The notes under the pieces: model-generated
Databases searched by the model: none
Told to the model about the DNA's origin: nothing
Seen by the model: the letters and a program-made list of their open reading frames with translations, nothing else
Translations under genes and position numbers: made by a program
Assembly (NCBI GenBank): GCA_025617745.1
Contig: CM046869.1
Span: forward strand, 3,806,244-3,870,243
From: Heliocidaris erythrogramma
Taxonomy: Eukaryota; Echinodermata; Echinoidea; Camarodonta; Echinometridae
Direction: 5' to 3'
DNA length: 64,000 nt
Shown here: positions 11,715-23,892 of the stretch, one piece after another
Layout of the letters: every line of letters starts with the position of its first letter
Numbering within the stretch: position 1 is the first letter of the stretch

Positions 11715-14600
11715 CATTATATATTCAAACAGGTTTGGCTGTGAGAGATGATAAAATGCATTCAGTGAATTAATTAGAGTGGATTGTTGTAAATTGCATT
11801 CAAAATATGCTTACTACAGGTTTTTGATAAAGATATGCCAATGCTTTTTCATGCCAGTGATGTAATTATGTGCTGCCGTTGTTTCTTATTAAAGTGAAGT
11901 ATATATTGTATACATTTGAATCTTTTGATGATGGTGTATGCATGTACATGTCAAAATGTTCCCACATGAAGCTATGAAAAAGCATGTTTTTAATAGATTA
12001 TAGATTTGTTAAAGTAATAAGCCATACACCTGTGTTAAATTTGTAGAAGATTATTTTATTTCTAAGAATAAGTATTTTGATCAAACCCCTTCTCTTTTCT
12101 CAAGGAATCAGTTAATATAAACAGACGTATACCTGGAAGTAACCGTCATTTTTTTTTACTAGTTACGTGGAAAGTTAAAAAATTTGTACATTTAAATTTT
12201 TTGTGCAGTAAGTAAGATTATGTAAGTAGAATGTGTCTTTCACTTGTTAATAAGCTGATTTGGATATTAGTTATTATCACATTCCTGATATATAAAAGAT
12301 TTTATTGATGTTCTATTTTGTGCTGAAAATGAAATGTGCATACATGTACATGTATATTACAGTAAAAAATGTTATATTTGAACACAAACTTGTCTTTTAT
12401 TGACATGGATGTGCACCCTAAAATATTTTTGCTAACTATTGTATTCGTAAGGCATATTTATTGAGTAATAAAATTTGATGGATTCCAGTAACAATTTGAA
12501 TTGAAGGAACTGCAATAATTGCAAACTGAATAATTTGTAAAGTATAATAGGTGCTAACTGCCTTGTAATTTGTGTCATCAGATTATGATATAGAAGATGA
12601 TTTTCGTCATAGACCTCTCTATTTTGATAGATCAAAACGACTGTATTTGTAAGATTGATTTCAGTTATGCATGATGTGTAATATCTTTTCCATGCCACCA
12701 GATTTTTGAGCAATTATCAACAATGAACTTTCAAGAATTAAACATTAAACTTTCAATGAGATTTTTCTTGAGCAAACTGGACACAGATATATTGCATAGG
12801 AATAAGCACTATGTTGAAGACACAGGTTTCTGTATGAGGAAGAAATTTCAAGCCATTCGCAGCCTAAACAAAATGTTCAACACTCAAACTTTTGGGCGGG
12901 ATTTGCCGTCCACGACATGGTAGGGGTTAAGAACATTGGAATTATTGCTCGTGAAGGATAGCATCTCCTGTTATTTTTTGTTGACAAACAAAGTCTTCGA
13001 TTGGATCATGTACTAGATGAATTGTGTCCGAATGTTATGTGTAAATGTCTTCAGGAAATGGACACTACCTTCGTGAATAAATGAAATGTTTCTTGCAGGG
13101 TAGGAGATAATGATACAGGATCTTAACATGTATTCCAATAATGAGTTTTAATACACATGACAACAAACATTTCTTACAAGGGAAGAGAAAGAATGCTTTC
13201 TAATTATTTCTTTAGCTTTTACAATTACTTTATGAGGCTGCTCATGTTTTCTTACATTTAAATGTACTTTTCAACAGTATAGAATGTCTTCTATGATAGA
13301 ATTAGGCATACATGTACATCAATTTTATAAATGTATTCAGGAATGTCAAGAAAATGATTACCAAGCATGTGATATAGTGATTTTGGCTCTTTTCCCCCCT
13401 CTTTTTGTTTTCTCTGGCTATTTCACCAAAGCGGTTAAACAAAGAGTGAAACTTGCCATAATATATCAACAAAATTCATTATGTTTTGTGTGTGTGTTCT
13501 AAATATTTCTCTTGCTGGTTAGTTTTCTGCTAGAATAACACTTTAAATGACTTTGAATTATTTCACTTTAGATATTAGTTGATCTGTCAACTGGAGTAAC
13601 TTCAAACAGTTGTGTACAGGATCTTAATATAAAAGTGTAATGATTTTACTTTCATTTTGATAATTATGATTGCTGCATTTTCTTGAGACATGAATGTGCT
13701 TCACATTTTTTATTAAATGTGCACTACATGTATGTGATATTTTCATGGCAGTACTGAAATTAGATTTCTTTCACTGAAATTATTCAAACTTGGTAGTCTT
13801 CCCATGGTTTTGTATTCCCTTTCTAAATAATGAACTTTACAAAATGCATCTAGTACTTCATTGGAAATACTTCAAATGTGTTTGCAAAGGGAAATAATTT
13901 GCAACCTAGAGTAAATTTTGATTAAAGCTGTTTGTGATATAAAAAAATTGTTTGTCATTGTGAATAAGTGTCATTCCTTTGTGTTTTAGGAAATATGGTT
14001 TATGAAGAATGGTTAAATGATATAGGTATGCAATTGTAGAAGGTTGATAGCGATAATTCAACTAACAGTGGACAATAAAAATAGAAAATATTACAATAAA
14101 GAGGTAGCAAGGGTGAAAGAGAGAAAGAGAAAGAGAGAGAGAGAGAAAAAACAGGGAGGGGGAGGGATAGAGGAGGTGGTGAGAATAATGAAAATGAATG
14201 TTTCTGTTACCTTTCAACATGACGTACCAGTACTAAACATTAGAAATGCTTCTGCTTTCTTGTGATTCTATTGATATAATTTTTACAGACCAAAGTGAAA
14301 TTTTGGAATTCAGAAAGGATATTTAAATAATCATGTTGTTTTATTAGTGTGATTATATGTACAGTATATTCACATGCATGTTCATAACAGAAGCTGTAAA
14401 AGATTGTCACATATCTGTCATAGATTTTTTAGACAAACATTTCCGATTTGATCTTTGTAATGCTAAAACATTTATTTAAATTCCATTAGAAAATGTAAAA
14501 CTGTTGTAGAAACATAATCTTACAATTTATTGCAAATGTATGAAACTCAATAAACACCAACGTCCCGCCCTTAAAAAAGCAAGATGCAGAAGTGACTAGA
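11715..14600. other. AT-rich intergenic sequence
   Basis: I see no gene here. Open frames are short, and their translations are low-complexity or show no family motif. There is a purine-rich patch at about 14118-14175 (AGAGAGAG then GGGAGGGGGAGGG). It could include distal 3' UTR of the laminin gene. Confidence 0.4.
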
Positions 14601-14882
14601 AACTTTATAAATCAGACGAAATGTTTAATCGATTACGTATATCGATAGCGAGCAGGTTCGACAAACGGGAGACGCTCTGCGTCTTTACGAAGACGACACA
14701 CGAAAATGACGATGCATCGTTATATAATGTAGATATATTATACAATATTTAAAACATTGGTAAATTAAAACTTGAAATATTCTGTAATTACATTCGTTAA
14801 TTAAATATTTATAATAATTCACTTCACATGCAGTGGCAGTTATATTGAAAGTGAGAGGGCATTTACAAGACTTTTGTCTTAC

Positions 14883-16656
14883 AAGGAGCCCGACAAGACA
14901 AGTGAATACAGGTGAAAAAAATCGCCCTGCATCTCTAAATATCTTCTCCAATTGGAATGTTGACAAGTTTGGCACTAACCGTCCACAGTTTCTGACAAAC
15001 AAGAGAATCACGAGATTCAGCAGAACTGGGAATTTCTTTGAAATCGGAGAAATATTTACCGCTCGCACTTGCACATGGAGAAAATATGAAATGTTGATAC
15101 ACATTTCAATCATATTGGCATTATAGTAGACTATACATTTCTGCAAGAAATGGAAGTCGGTGATTTCATAACTAGGAAGGGAAACAAGATCACTGGGTGT
15201 TTACAGACCATAACGTTCTGGGGATTATTATTTTAAACCCTCTTTAACAATTATATGGAAGGCATTCATAATTGAAAACAGTTTTTTAATAGTTTTCAAA
15301 ATTATTTTGATTTAGGCGGCAAACAATGTCACGTGGGCTTGCCATGAGCTCTGGCAGAGAAGAAATATTGAAATCAACTCACGTTTGTATTTAGGGTTAG
15401 TGGCAAGGTCATGAATGACCTTTCCCCCATTGGGTCAATGATCGTGTGACCCCCATCACTGAAAGCAGAGGATCAAGAACAAAGTTCCGTAACATTCTGG
15501 TGTATGATTCGTTGCGGGGAAAGACCAGTAGCAGGAATATAACCTACGGGATAATCAAAGATCGATTCCATTTGATTGATTGATTGATTAATTGATTGAT
15601 TTTCCTTTCTTCACATATTTGAGAAAAGAAAAAGCATTAGGTTGACATAAGAGTCAACCATATCAAACATGATTTTCACTTTTTTGTGCGAACAAAGACC
15701 AAATGCAATAAGTCGGTTCCTCAACTTTGGTCCCACGATATGATTTTCCCAGCGAATGACTGATACTACGGTAAATCCTAGACCATAAGCAAAATTAGAA
15801 GAAGAAAAACAAACGACTAGTCAATATCAAATTGGATCTGAATAAATCATACAAAAAATTCTATGGGTTATTTAAAATTAAACTAAAGTGGAAAACCAAG
15901 ATTTTGACATACATGTAGCAGGTGTAGCTTATATGAAAAAAAATCAGTTCACTCTCCCCTTTTCGTCACTTTCTCGTCACTACGCCTCTGAAAACAAGAT
16001 CTTCACATCGACAATAAAATGGAATATAAGATCAAAATACAATTAAGACATTATTTTTTTCTCGAGATATTTACCTGGGCAGCAAGAATTGGAAGTGACC
16101 CTGGTTTCCGCAAGTCTTTTTGAGAGTTCCAGGGAGAAGGCACAATTGGCCAGTTTGCTGTTCCTATATGCCAGTGTACCGTTGAATGTATTCTCTTTTT
16201 CCAGAAATAAGTTGTCAAAATCGAGATGGGCATGCATCCCTGAAAGCAAGTAAGGATTATGAGTCATTATTTTTTATTAATTAACAATGATTAATAGGCC
16301 TATACATGTATATTCAAGGACATTTGCCTTATATATTTTTTTTTGTGTGTGTGTGTTCTCTGACTGAAGAGCATGTTTTGTAGTACCTGCATTGTGAATC
16401 ATCCTGTCTACTATTCATAATAGTTTTTATAAAGATTTTGATTAAATACCTGCAGCTGCCCCCCCCCCCCCCAACACACACACACACATGCACAGAGACA
16501 TCCTAGAGATGCATCCAAACACGACAGCACCTCTTTTTCCGCCTGGTGATTCAGGGTCATGCAGAGTTGAAGAGGTGTGGACAACTCTTGCTTCACCGTA
16601 CTCTTCTGCTGTCTCCTTGAGGCGATCGAGAAGAAGATTGGTCAACAAGAAGTGCC
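14883..16656 (-). pseudogene. Retinol dehydrogenase-like short-chain dehydrogenase, partial, probably decaying
   Basis: Minus strand. Exon 16656-16531 encodes G-H-F-L-L-T-N-L-L-L-D-R-L-K followed by R-V-V-H-T-S-S, the stretch between the NNAG-type strand and the catalytic serine in RDH11-14-like enzymes. Exon 16239-16075 encodes D-F-D-N-L, then A-Y-R-N-S-K-L-A-N, which carries the catalytic Y-x-x-x-K, then a C-C-P-G that replaces the usual H-P-G. Phases of these two exons agree (one base plus two). A third candidate, 14991-14883 (acceptor GTTTGTCAG, donor GTAAGA), reads G-R-F-F-S-P-V-F-T-C-L-V-G-L-L, but in the spliced frame it hits a stop after about five codons unless a second acceptor at 14975 is used. 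The cofactor-binding T-G-x-x-x-G-I-G exon was not found. Such enzymes reduce or oxidise retinoids or other lipids with NADP(H) at membranes. Family is clear; an intact gene is doubtful. Confidence 0.6.
15000..16074. other. Interval between the dehydrogenase exons
   Basis: Mostly non-coding. Notable only for a GATT microsatellite (about 15574-15602) and AT-rich sequence. No exon for the C-terminal part of the dehydrogenase was recognised. Confidence 0.35.
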
Positions 16657-17276
16657 CTGTGAGACGACGAGAGCCGATAAAAAGATTTATTAAAAGATAA
16701 TGTAGTGTTGGTAAAAGTCGAAGGGGCAAAGCAATTCCCTCAAATCATTTCTAATCTCTGGACATGCTGGATACACCTTTGAGGGTAGAACAAAGTCGAT
16801 GAAAAGTTTGTCCTGCATTTTCGAGAAATCAATTAGTAGGCATATGCCTTTTGATCGTTTTCTATAATGTGTTTGCCATTGAGCTGATCCCGTGAATTAC
16901 GAATATTTCACAGATGCCATTATTTCCTAACTATTATGTTCACGTATTTTTTTTTTTAATTTTCATTGGATGTCGGTAGATTTCAGTTAAAAAACAACTT
17001 GAGAAATCCCTATTGAGATAAGTATATTTGAATGCAATGGGAAAACTCACTTCTTCGACTGGACAGCTAACTCTGTCCTCTTTCCGCTTTTAAAGCTATT
17101 TGGGAAAAAATATTAATAAAAGGATTTGGAAATTAAGAAATATTAAACCAATCAGGTGCATCCAGTTGCGGCACTTGGGATAGGGGCATTTCCCCCTAAA
17201 AAACTTCATAATGATTATAGCAGAAATGAATATTCTTATGCTCAGCTATACCCCACCCCTTACGTAGCCTATATGC

Positions 17277-17480
17277 AGGGGCGGATCCAGGATTTTGTAT
17301 AAGGGGGGGGGGGGGCACACAAATGCAGGTTTGTCAACTGTAGGAAAAGGGAAACCCGTATTTTTTTGGTTTCGCCAGCACTCGAAAACTCGCTCAGTTG
17401 GGGGTGGGGGGGGGGGGGGGGGGGTTGTGGTGTCCAGTTTCCCTCCATAATTCTCTGACAAGCAAAAAACAAAAAACAAA
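17277..17480. repeat. G-rich element beginning AGGGGCGGATCCAGGATTTT
   Basis: Starts AGGGGCGGATCCAGGATTTT and runs into a G tract, then contains CCCGTATTTTTTTGG and a second tract of about 20 G (broken by one T) near 17401-17424. The same arrangement of words recurs at 19362-19550, so this is a dispersed repeat. Not coding; the proline-rich minus-strand frame is the G tract read backwards. Confidence 0.65.
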
Positions 17481-17984
17481 CACAAATAAACAGGTTTTTA
17501 TTCTAAAGGGGGTGGCACAATCGAAAAAGGGCGGATCCTTTATGGTGAAAATGCATACTTTTCTTTGATAATTTCATGGAAGAAAATATTGAAATTAAAA
17601 AGATAAACTGAAATGATGTTTTGGCGGAAACAGAGATATACAGGAGAACAAAGAAGTTTTTATTTTGATTTGATTTGATTTTATGTGTTTCCACGTTCAG
17701 TTTACACAATGTATTTACAAAAAAAATAAGCATATAAATCAAATGACATAATAGTATATAGTAACAGCTCAATATATAAATTATTTTCCAGTAGTAGTAT
17801 ATACAGATGTGGGGGAACCTATTAAAAGTGGGGTTTGTTGAGTTAGGTCCCGATTTAGCAAAAAGTTGAAGAGGGAGAATGAAACAATATACATCGAAAA
17901 GGTAATGAATGGAATAGGGGCAGAAACAGGGATGGGAAATAGAGGAATAATTATTGAAAAACGAAGGAGAAAGATATATCGGAA

Positions 17985-18190
17985 GAGTTTACTCTCTAAA
18001 AAAAAAAAAAAAAGAAAAAGGGAGTAAATTTTCACTCTATAGTATTTCATTCCCTTGGGAGTCATATCAGTGATCACTTGTTTAGGAGTAAATATCGAAT
18101 GAATATCGAGTGCTCTCTAAAAAGAAAATAATGAATTTTCACTCCATTTTCACTCTATTTTCACTACATTTTCTCTCCCCCGGTGAATCA
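17985..18190. repeat. A-tract repeat with CACTC motifs
   Basis: Contains TACTCTCTAAAAAAA, TTTCACTCTA and GAGTGCTCTCTAAAAAG in inverted or repeated order. A related stretch with TCTCTAAAAAA and ACTCGATAGTCACTCGAT lies at 49451-49570. Probably a degenerate MITE family. Confidence 0.4.
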
Positions 18191-18241
18191 CGTCAGTCTT
18201 TATTTGATTTTTTACAGAGTAAATGAGATGGTATCCCTTAC

Positions 18242-18310
18242 CGTTGTATAAGGAGTCGCTCCGTTCATGTTATTTAGAGCGCTGGGTTTGAGAAAGAGCA
18301 GCTCCAGCAT
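18242..18310 (-). CDS. Possible first coding exon (minus strand), unassigned
   Basis: An ATG at 18310-18308 opens 23 codons (M-L-E-L-L-F-L-K-P-S-A-L-N-N-M...) ending exactly at a good donor (ACG|GTAAGG), with an in-frame stop shortly upstream. It lies upstream, on the same strand, of the dehydrogenase exons and could be their leader exon. The intervening exons that would prove this were not found. Confidence 0.2.
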
Positions 18311-18395
18311 CAACAGGATCAAGGTATAGTCACTTCATCAGATTAAGAAAGTTGATGACAAACTTCCGAGATTACCGTCTATTTATAAGGACACC

Positions 18396-19014
18396 GGCAT
18401 AGGCGTAGCCAGGGGCACAAGGGGGCCATGTCCCCATCCCCCTGTTCATCTGCTTTACAAAAAGACATTCAAAGAAACTTACATGAATAAAACCGGGCTC
18501 ACACGAGGCGTTATTTCGATTACGTCATTACCTGCGCTTATCGAACGTGTGAAGCCTGTGAACCATATACACCTGTTATTACAAATATTATTTGCACTGT
18601 TCATTTTGCGATCACTCTTTCAATGACGCGCAACACTGACAACACTGACGCAATCTTACCCTTATAAAAAAATACCATGGTAATACTACGTCTGACGTTT
18701 TAGCAAATTTAAAAGAAAAAAAACGGCTTATAGCAAACAATTTGTTTTGGCGGAAAGTTATAGTTTGACGCCATGAAGTGCTTTTCAGTTGTTAGGACGC
18801 AATACTGCACTGTATGTGACATGGATTGGTGCAGGGAGAGGAGAGTTATTTCCCCCTTCCCGCGCGAAGCGCGAAAACTTTTGCAAATTTTGAGAGAAAG
18901 ATAACGGCTTGTAGCGCCTTTCCGCTTTTCGCTCTCGTTTTTTTTTTTTTTTTAGTGGCTGAATAGGGGGGGGGGGGGCATGGCCCCCTTGTGCCCCCCT
19001 GTCTACGCCAGTGT
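18396..19014. repeat. Foldback element with GGCGTAGCCAGGGGCACAAG ends
   Basis: The left end (GGCGTAGCCAGGGGCACAAG, about 18402) and right end (complement of GGCGTAGACAGGGGGGCACA) are inverted repeats of about 40 bases and include the palindromic words GGGGGCCATG and CATGGCCCCC. The interior holds CGCGCGAAGCGCGAAAAC and two ACGGCTT(A/G)TAGC motifs. No open frame of note; a non-autonomous DNA transposon is likely. Confidence 0.6.
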
Positions 19015-19361
19015 ACTTAAGTCAAGTTCCTGAAACTAAAAATCTGAGGAATGCAGAAAGCTGCATCTTTGCTAAACGTTTTTTTCATTTTCTTGGTTAA
19101 CAAATGGGCAGGAGAGGCCCGCCCTTAACTTAGTTTTCTAACAGCTTTCTGTTTCGCTGTCAAATTTGCCGTCGTTTATAGCAGGCATGACTTTACCGAT
19201 GTTGCTGCCAGAACGAATATCAACTTTCCAGTTATATTGAACAGTCAGCGAACGAGCAAATATTTCAAAGCCTTTTAATGTAATTTTGTCAATGAAATCT
19301 ACCAGGTAATACAAAAGGGGCCAGCTCAGCGTGCACGAATTATGACGCGATGGTTGCCGCA

Positions 19362-19680
19362 ATCAGGGGCGGATCCAGGATTTTATATAAGGGGGGGGGG
19401 GGGACACAAATTCAGGTTTATAATGCAGGTTTATAAACTTTTGGAAAGTGCTCCACCCGTATTTTGTTGGTCTTGCCATCTTTCGAAAAGTCGCTCAGGA
19501 GGGGGGGGGGGGGGGGGGTGGGGGGGGGGGAGCCAAAGCCAAAGCAAAAAAAAAAATGGTTTTCGTCATCTATGTCTATACGGTGTTACGGTCATCTCTG
19601 AAAAAAATCTCTCAGTAAGGGGTCTACCATGGGAGGGGTGACCCCTCTTTCTCGCAGTGCCGCCCTTGAATCAATTGATA
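19362..19680. repeat. Second copy of the G-rich GGGGCGGATCCAGGATTTT element
   Basis: Shares start, order of words and G tracts with 17277-17480, and continues with a long G tract interrupted by one T (19501-19530) and an A tract. A further G-rich tract follows at about 19884-19898. Confidence 0.6.
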
Positions 19681-20160
19681 TTTTAATTTGTCTATGGGCA
19701 AACCATGTGCTGAAGAATTACAACTGATCGCAAGATTGATTGTATCTCTTTATGTTACAGGCCCCAGGTCTGACAGACAACAACATCTCGCATGCAGATT
19801 GAAGTGGTACCCATGGGTGTCCAAAAAGCATCGTAAAAGGGTTGGATTCCGACCCAAGGCGTTGACGCCTTTTTTTTTTTTTTGGGGGGGGGGGGGGAGG
19901 GGTGTTTTCAGTCTTACATTCGACGTTTTGGGAAAAGGGATGTTTTTCAATCTAACATGCGACGTTTTTGCGTCACGATTTTACCTGGTTCTGCATGCAT
20001 TCTTCGACGTCACTTTTCTTTTACACAGTTTCTTACGCCATTCATTATTGTGGAATTTGACACTGCAAGGATTACGCCATTTAGGGTTCAATTTTGAGGT
20101 GGTAGCCTAATATCGCATTTGAGTCAAGTAAATTATTAAAGACATGGAAGATACAAGGCT

Positions 20161-20194
<34 letters not shown>

Positions 20195-20341
20195 GGAGAA
20201 AGAGCGAGGGAGCGACCGGGGGAGCGAGGGACTGGAGACACTCCTGAAGGCGTGCAGTGAACTCGAGATGCATTTTGCAGAGGGTGTCATTTCTTGGCAT
20301 TGGTTTTCCTTGTGAGTATAATATATATGCTCAGTTGGGGC

Positions 20342-20521
20342 CCAGGGGCGGATACAGGATTTTCAGAAAGGGGGGGGGGGAGCGCACACTGAGGAACCCT
20401 CCGTTTGACGAAGCCAAACGGCCATCTAGGGGGTCCGGGGGCCTAATTAACACCTTTTTTGTCAGACAAAACGAGGGGCGCACGCCCCTTGCGCCCCCCC
20501 CCCCCTGGATCCGCGCCTAGG
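20342..20521. repeat. 180-bp MITE with GGGGCGGATACAGG / CCTGGATCCGCGCC ends
   Basis: The ends are inverted (AGGGGCGGATACAGGATTTT against CCCTGGATCCGCGCCT). The interior includes GAGGAACCCTCCGTTTGACG and GCCAAACGGCCATCTAGGGG. A close copy of similar length is at 39866-40037 and a reversed fragment at 54567-54627. Confidence 0.75.
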
Positions 20522-21454
20522 GACAGTGACAGTGCTGAGCACAAAAGAGTGGGGGCTAGTTTGAAACCCTGATACAACCAGACTACATGGGCATCACAAG
20601 CCCATGCAGCGCAACTCGAGAGCGCAAATCAGTGGGCACTATATGGATGCATGATCTCAACTTTGTGGATTAGTTTTAATAGCCTGTCAAGCAGGTTGTT
20701 TTAGTTTAGAATATTTTACTCCATTTATGAGACGACCGCCGCAATATGCTTGCATCTAGGCCCCCTTGATAAAACTGTCAGAATAGAATCTTGGACGTAC
20801 AATTTCCTCTGTTCGGAGCACAAAGCATAAAAACTGAGAGAGAATAATAACTTTTAATAGCCACTATTCTAATACGAGTCAAGTATTTTTACCGATTCAT
20901 TTTTGTAATCATACATCACCTTGACTAAAGACTAACTCTCTGGCGCGCTTGATTTCAAAATGGACGTCTCTACTGTCAAATCACGGTGAGCTCAGGGAAT
21001 TGTTTGTTAATATTTTTAGATCTTGTGTCAAGTTTAGTCTCAAGTCTTTGCTGTAGAAGATGATCATATCAACTGCTATCATTAATTTTCTATAAATTTG
21101 GAAAATTGTGTCTCTATTCATCCTAGTCTATCGTCTAAAGTTACATTGCATTTTCTTTTTCGATCACCGATCACGACCGCTGAGCGCTGATGCCAACGGC
21201 AGCGCGCTCTTAGTATCCCCGACTCCAGCGGGTACACTGCTCGACAGGGCGCCGTTGCTTCAGCGCTCGATAAAGTTCAACTTCAAGATATCACAAAAGC
21301 TGTAAAACCTGTGATCAACACCTGCCTTTATATTGGCAATATATTGCAATATTATTTATTGCCAACGATCTAGCCGACACTACACTACCACTACTCTCTA
21401 CTCTAGATCTAGTACTATCACTCACTCACGGGTACATTTCTTTAAAATAGTTGG

Positions 21455-22116
21455 TATTTTCTGTCGCATGTACTAAAGGTATGGGGGGGAAAATAAGATA
21501 AATATTTTAAATACTTGCTTTCAAATTCAGCCCTTAAAAATCTCACTCCTACATCAAATGGCAATTAGGAAGAACTCTTGATATTTTGAGCAAAATCCAA
21601 AGTCAAAATCTTGTCCAAAAACGGAGAAATCCCCGCCGATTTGTTTCGCGATCGCGTGTTGTTTACAAACTGCCGATGTCTTAGACTAAAATCGGCCAAT
21701 ATAATTTTTGTCCACGAAGAAACTCGGGATCGCAAGCGCACATCGATCTTTACGATCGCGCACACAGAAAATCGGAACTTTTCCGTGTATGCCATAGGGA
21801 CCGAATTTTTGAGGACAAAACTCTTTTTTGGGGAGATGTCAGCGCCCGCGGCGACCAGGAAATGTACACAATGACTCCGATAGCTCGTTTCGCGAGAATC
21901 AACAGTAAATTACGGATTTCATTTTTGGAAATATCTTTTCCAACATTGGTGAGTTGAATTTATTGTATTTCTTGGATATTTTGGGGTCGGTTTTTGAAAA
22001 TTAAATGCCGATTTTGAGTGAATATTGGTGACTTTTGTGCAGTGGTGTTTTAAAAAGATGAGGTGTATGATTGCCTACATTATACACACGAAGTATAGGA
22101 ATGTAGCTATGAGTGC
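21455..22116. repeat. 660-bp CpG-containing repeat, copy 1
   Basis: Collinear with 36793-37450 in the same orientation, from TCGCATGTACTAAAGGTATG to ACACACGAAGTATAG, with scattered substitutions. It contains several CpG-bearing words (TCGCGATCGCGTG, ACGATCGCGCACA) unlike the AT-rich surroundings and lies about 2.7 kb upstream of the first DSN1 exon found. Nothing in it reads as protein in both copies. It is a dispersed repeat; a promoter role is speculative. Confidence 0.75.
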
Positions 22117-23075
22117 TATCAATTATCATTCTAGGCTAGATCTAGGCCTACTTTCCATTCCAAATTCCACTTTTCCAGTCCGTGAGTCACTTTGTGACAT
22201 GTGAGTTTGTCATGTATTGTTGAGCAGAGACCGCGGAACTTGTAGCCCCCCACTTTTTTCAGTAAACATGTGCAAACGTATGGCAGTGCAAAAATGTGGT
22301 ATACACGCACATGACGCAGCCCCCCCCCCCCCCCCACTAACATGACTAAGCCCCTCCACTAACATGACTAAGCCCCTCCACTCAAGACGTTTCGCGGCGC
22401 CTGACACTGCCTGATGTTTGTTGAAATTTTCCTTGTAATCTACTGTCTAGATCTAGGCCTAGAGTCTATAAAACTTGTGTTATGTTAACTCAATAACTGT
22501 TTATATTGTCAGGGCACTAATTTACTTTTGGCTTTTGCACTGGGTAGGCCTACCCAAAATTTAATTTAATTAATCACATAGTTTGGGTACCCCTAACCCT
22601 AACCCTACACACGTAACCTACCGTATGTGAGTAAACATGTTAAGTCAAATGCCGGTGCAAAAGTAAACTGGTAAATTTGCGCCAGTTGTACTAGGTATGT
22701 TAATTGAAAATTTCAAATTGATTAATTCTTGACAAATTTGGTATCAACAGAAAGGTCTAGAAAAGAGAAATGCAGTAGTTTTTGAATTATTCAAATTGGA
22801 TGGATATTTAAGAAATTAGGGCATTTTACATGTCGCAAACCACTGTTTTTTTTGGTCGCGGAAATTGTAAAGTAATTCAATACGGCAAAAAAAAATGTTG
22901 TGACCAATATACATCCCAAACGACCTTAAAAATTACCTAACTTCATCCTATCCTGAAAAGTTTGGTACCCCTGGTCAGCTTATTAGAACATGAATTTGTC
23001 AACAAAAACAGAAAAGCATTTCACTAACACACTTCATATTTCTGATAATTACCTTAATATGGTATATTGCCATAA
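22117..23075. other. Intergenic, no gene seen
   Basis: Contains a run of C (22321-22335), a short tandem duplication of AACATGACTAAGCCCCTCCA (about 22338-22381) and CCCTAACCCTAACCCTA near 22592. No exon recognised. Confidence 0.4.
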
Positions 23076-23077
23076 TA

Positions 23078-23890
23078 CACTAAAGGAAAAAAGAAACTTA
23101 TAAAAGTTCAAGAGATCACCAAATTAAATTCTCTGCATGGAAATGTACCAAATTTGGATATAATGTTGATTCAATGCATGGCTTTAAATGACAGTCAATA
23201 ACAAAAAGTTTTCTTCAATGCCACAAAAGAAATGTGCACTGAAGCAAAGGACTCTAATCCCCAAGTCACAAAGACAAACTGCAGCCTTGTACACCATATG
23301 CATGTCAATGAATGAAACAAAAGAATTTCAAAAGGGATTTGCACCCCTCGAGCAAGAGGATATTGATGTTCTGCCATGGTGCGCCCGTTCACCAGACCTT
23401 TCCCCAATTGAACATCTCTGGGAAGAGCTTGGTCGACGTGTGTCAAGGCGTGACAATCAACCCATCAATAGGGAGACGCTCATTGCAGCACTGCAAGAGG
23501 AATGGAACAATGTTCCCCAGGCTACCATCGCGAATCTGATCGGAAGCATGCGAAGACGGTGTACAGCTTGCCAGCAAGCTAGAGGTGGACATACTGGCTA
23601 TTAATCTGTTTGGATATGAACTTGCAAATCCCTTTTGAAATTCTTTTGTTTCATTCATTGACATGCATATGGTGTACAAGGCTGCAGTTTGTCTTTGTGA
23701 CTTGGGGATTAGAGAGTCCTTTGCTTCAGTGCACATTTCTTTTGTGGCATTGAAGAAAACTTTTTGTTATTGACTGTCATTTAAAGCCATGCATTGAATC
23801 AACATTATATCCAAATTTGGTACATTTCCATGCAGAGAATTTAATTTGGTGATCTCTTGAACTTTTATAAGTTTCTTTTTTCCTTTAGTG
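23078..23890 (+). mobile_element. Tc1-type transposon, internally deleted, with ~270-bp inverted repeats
   Basis: Outer ends are CACTAAAGGAAAAAAG and its complement CTTTTTTCCTTTAGTG, flanked by TA on each side (23076-23077 and 23891-23892), the target duplication of the Tc1/mariner superfamily. The arms (23078 to about 23347 and about 23619-23890) match almost throughout. Only about 270 bases lie between them, and these encode the end of a transposase. Total 813 bp: a non-autonomous derivative. Confidence 0.88.
23341..23604 (+). pseudogene. Tc1-family transposase, C-terminal remnant
   Basis: About 87 codons ending TAA. The motif W-C-A-R-S-P-D-L-S-P-I-E-H-L-W-E-E-L is the region of the third catalytic acidic residue (the E of S-P-D-L-N-P-I-E) in Tc1 DDE transposases, followed by the usual helical tail. 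The first two catalytic aspartates and the DNA-binding N-terminus are gone: the open frame upstream is the transposon's own inverted repeat. It cannot be active alone. Confidence 0.85.
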
Positions 23891-23892
23891 TA

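Noticed and set aside
14833..15126. 97-codon plus-strand frame
   Set aside because: Antisense to the candidate dehydrogenase exon; no motif of its own.
14685..15146. 153-codon minus-strand open frame taken as an intact gene
   Set aside because: Only the middle (about 14883-14991) resembles a dehydrogenase exon and it has splice-like borders; the rest is AT-rich filler. Kept only as a doubtful exon.
19342..20520. Gly/Pro-rich frames around the G tracts
   Set aside because: They are homopolymer translations inside dispersed repeats.
22592..22608. Telomere-like CCCTAACCCTAACCCTA
   Set aside because: Only about three units; too short to mean a telomere or a fusion point.
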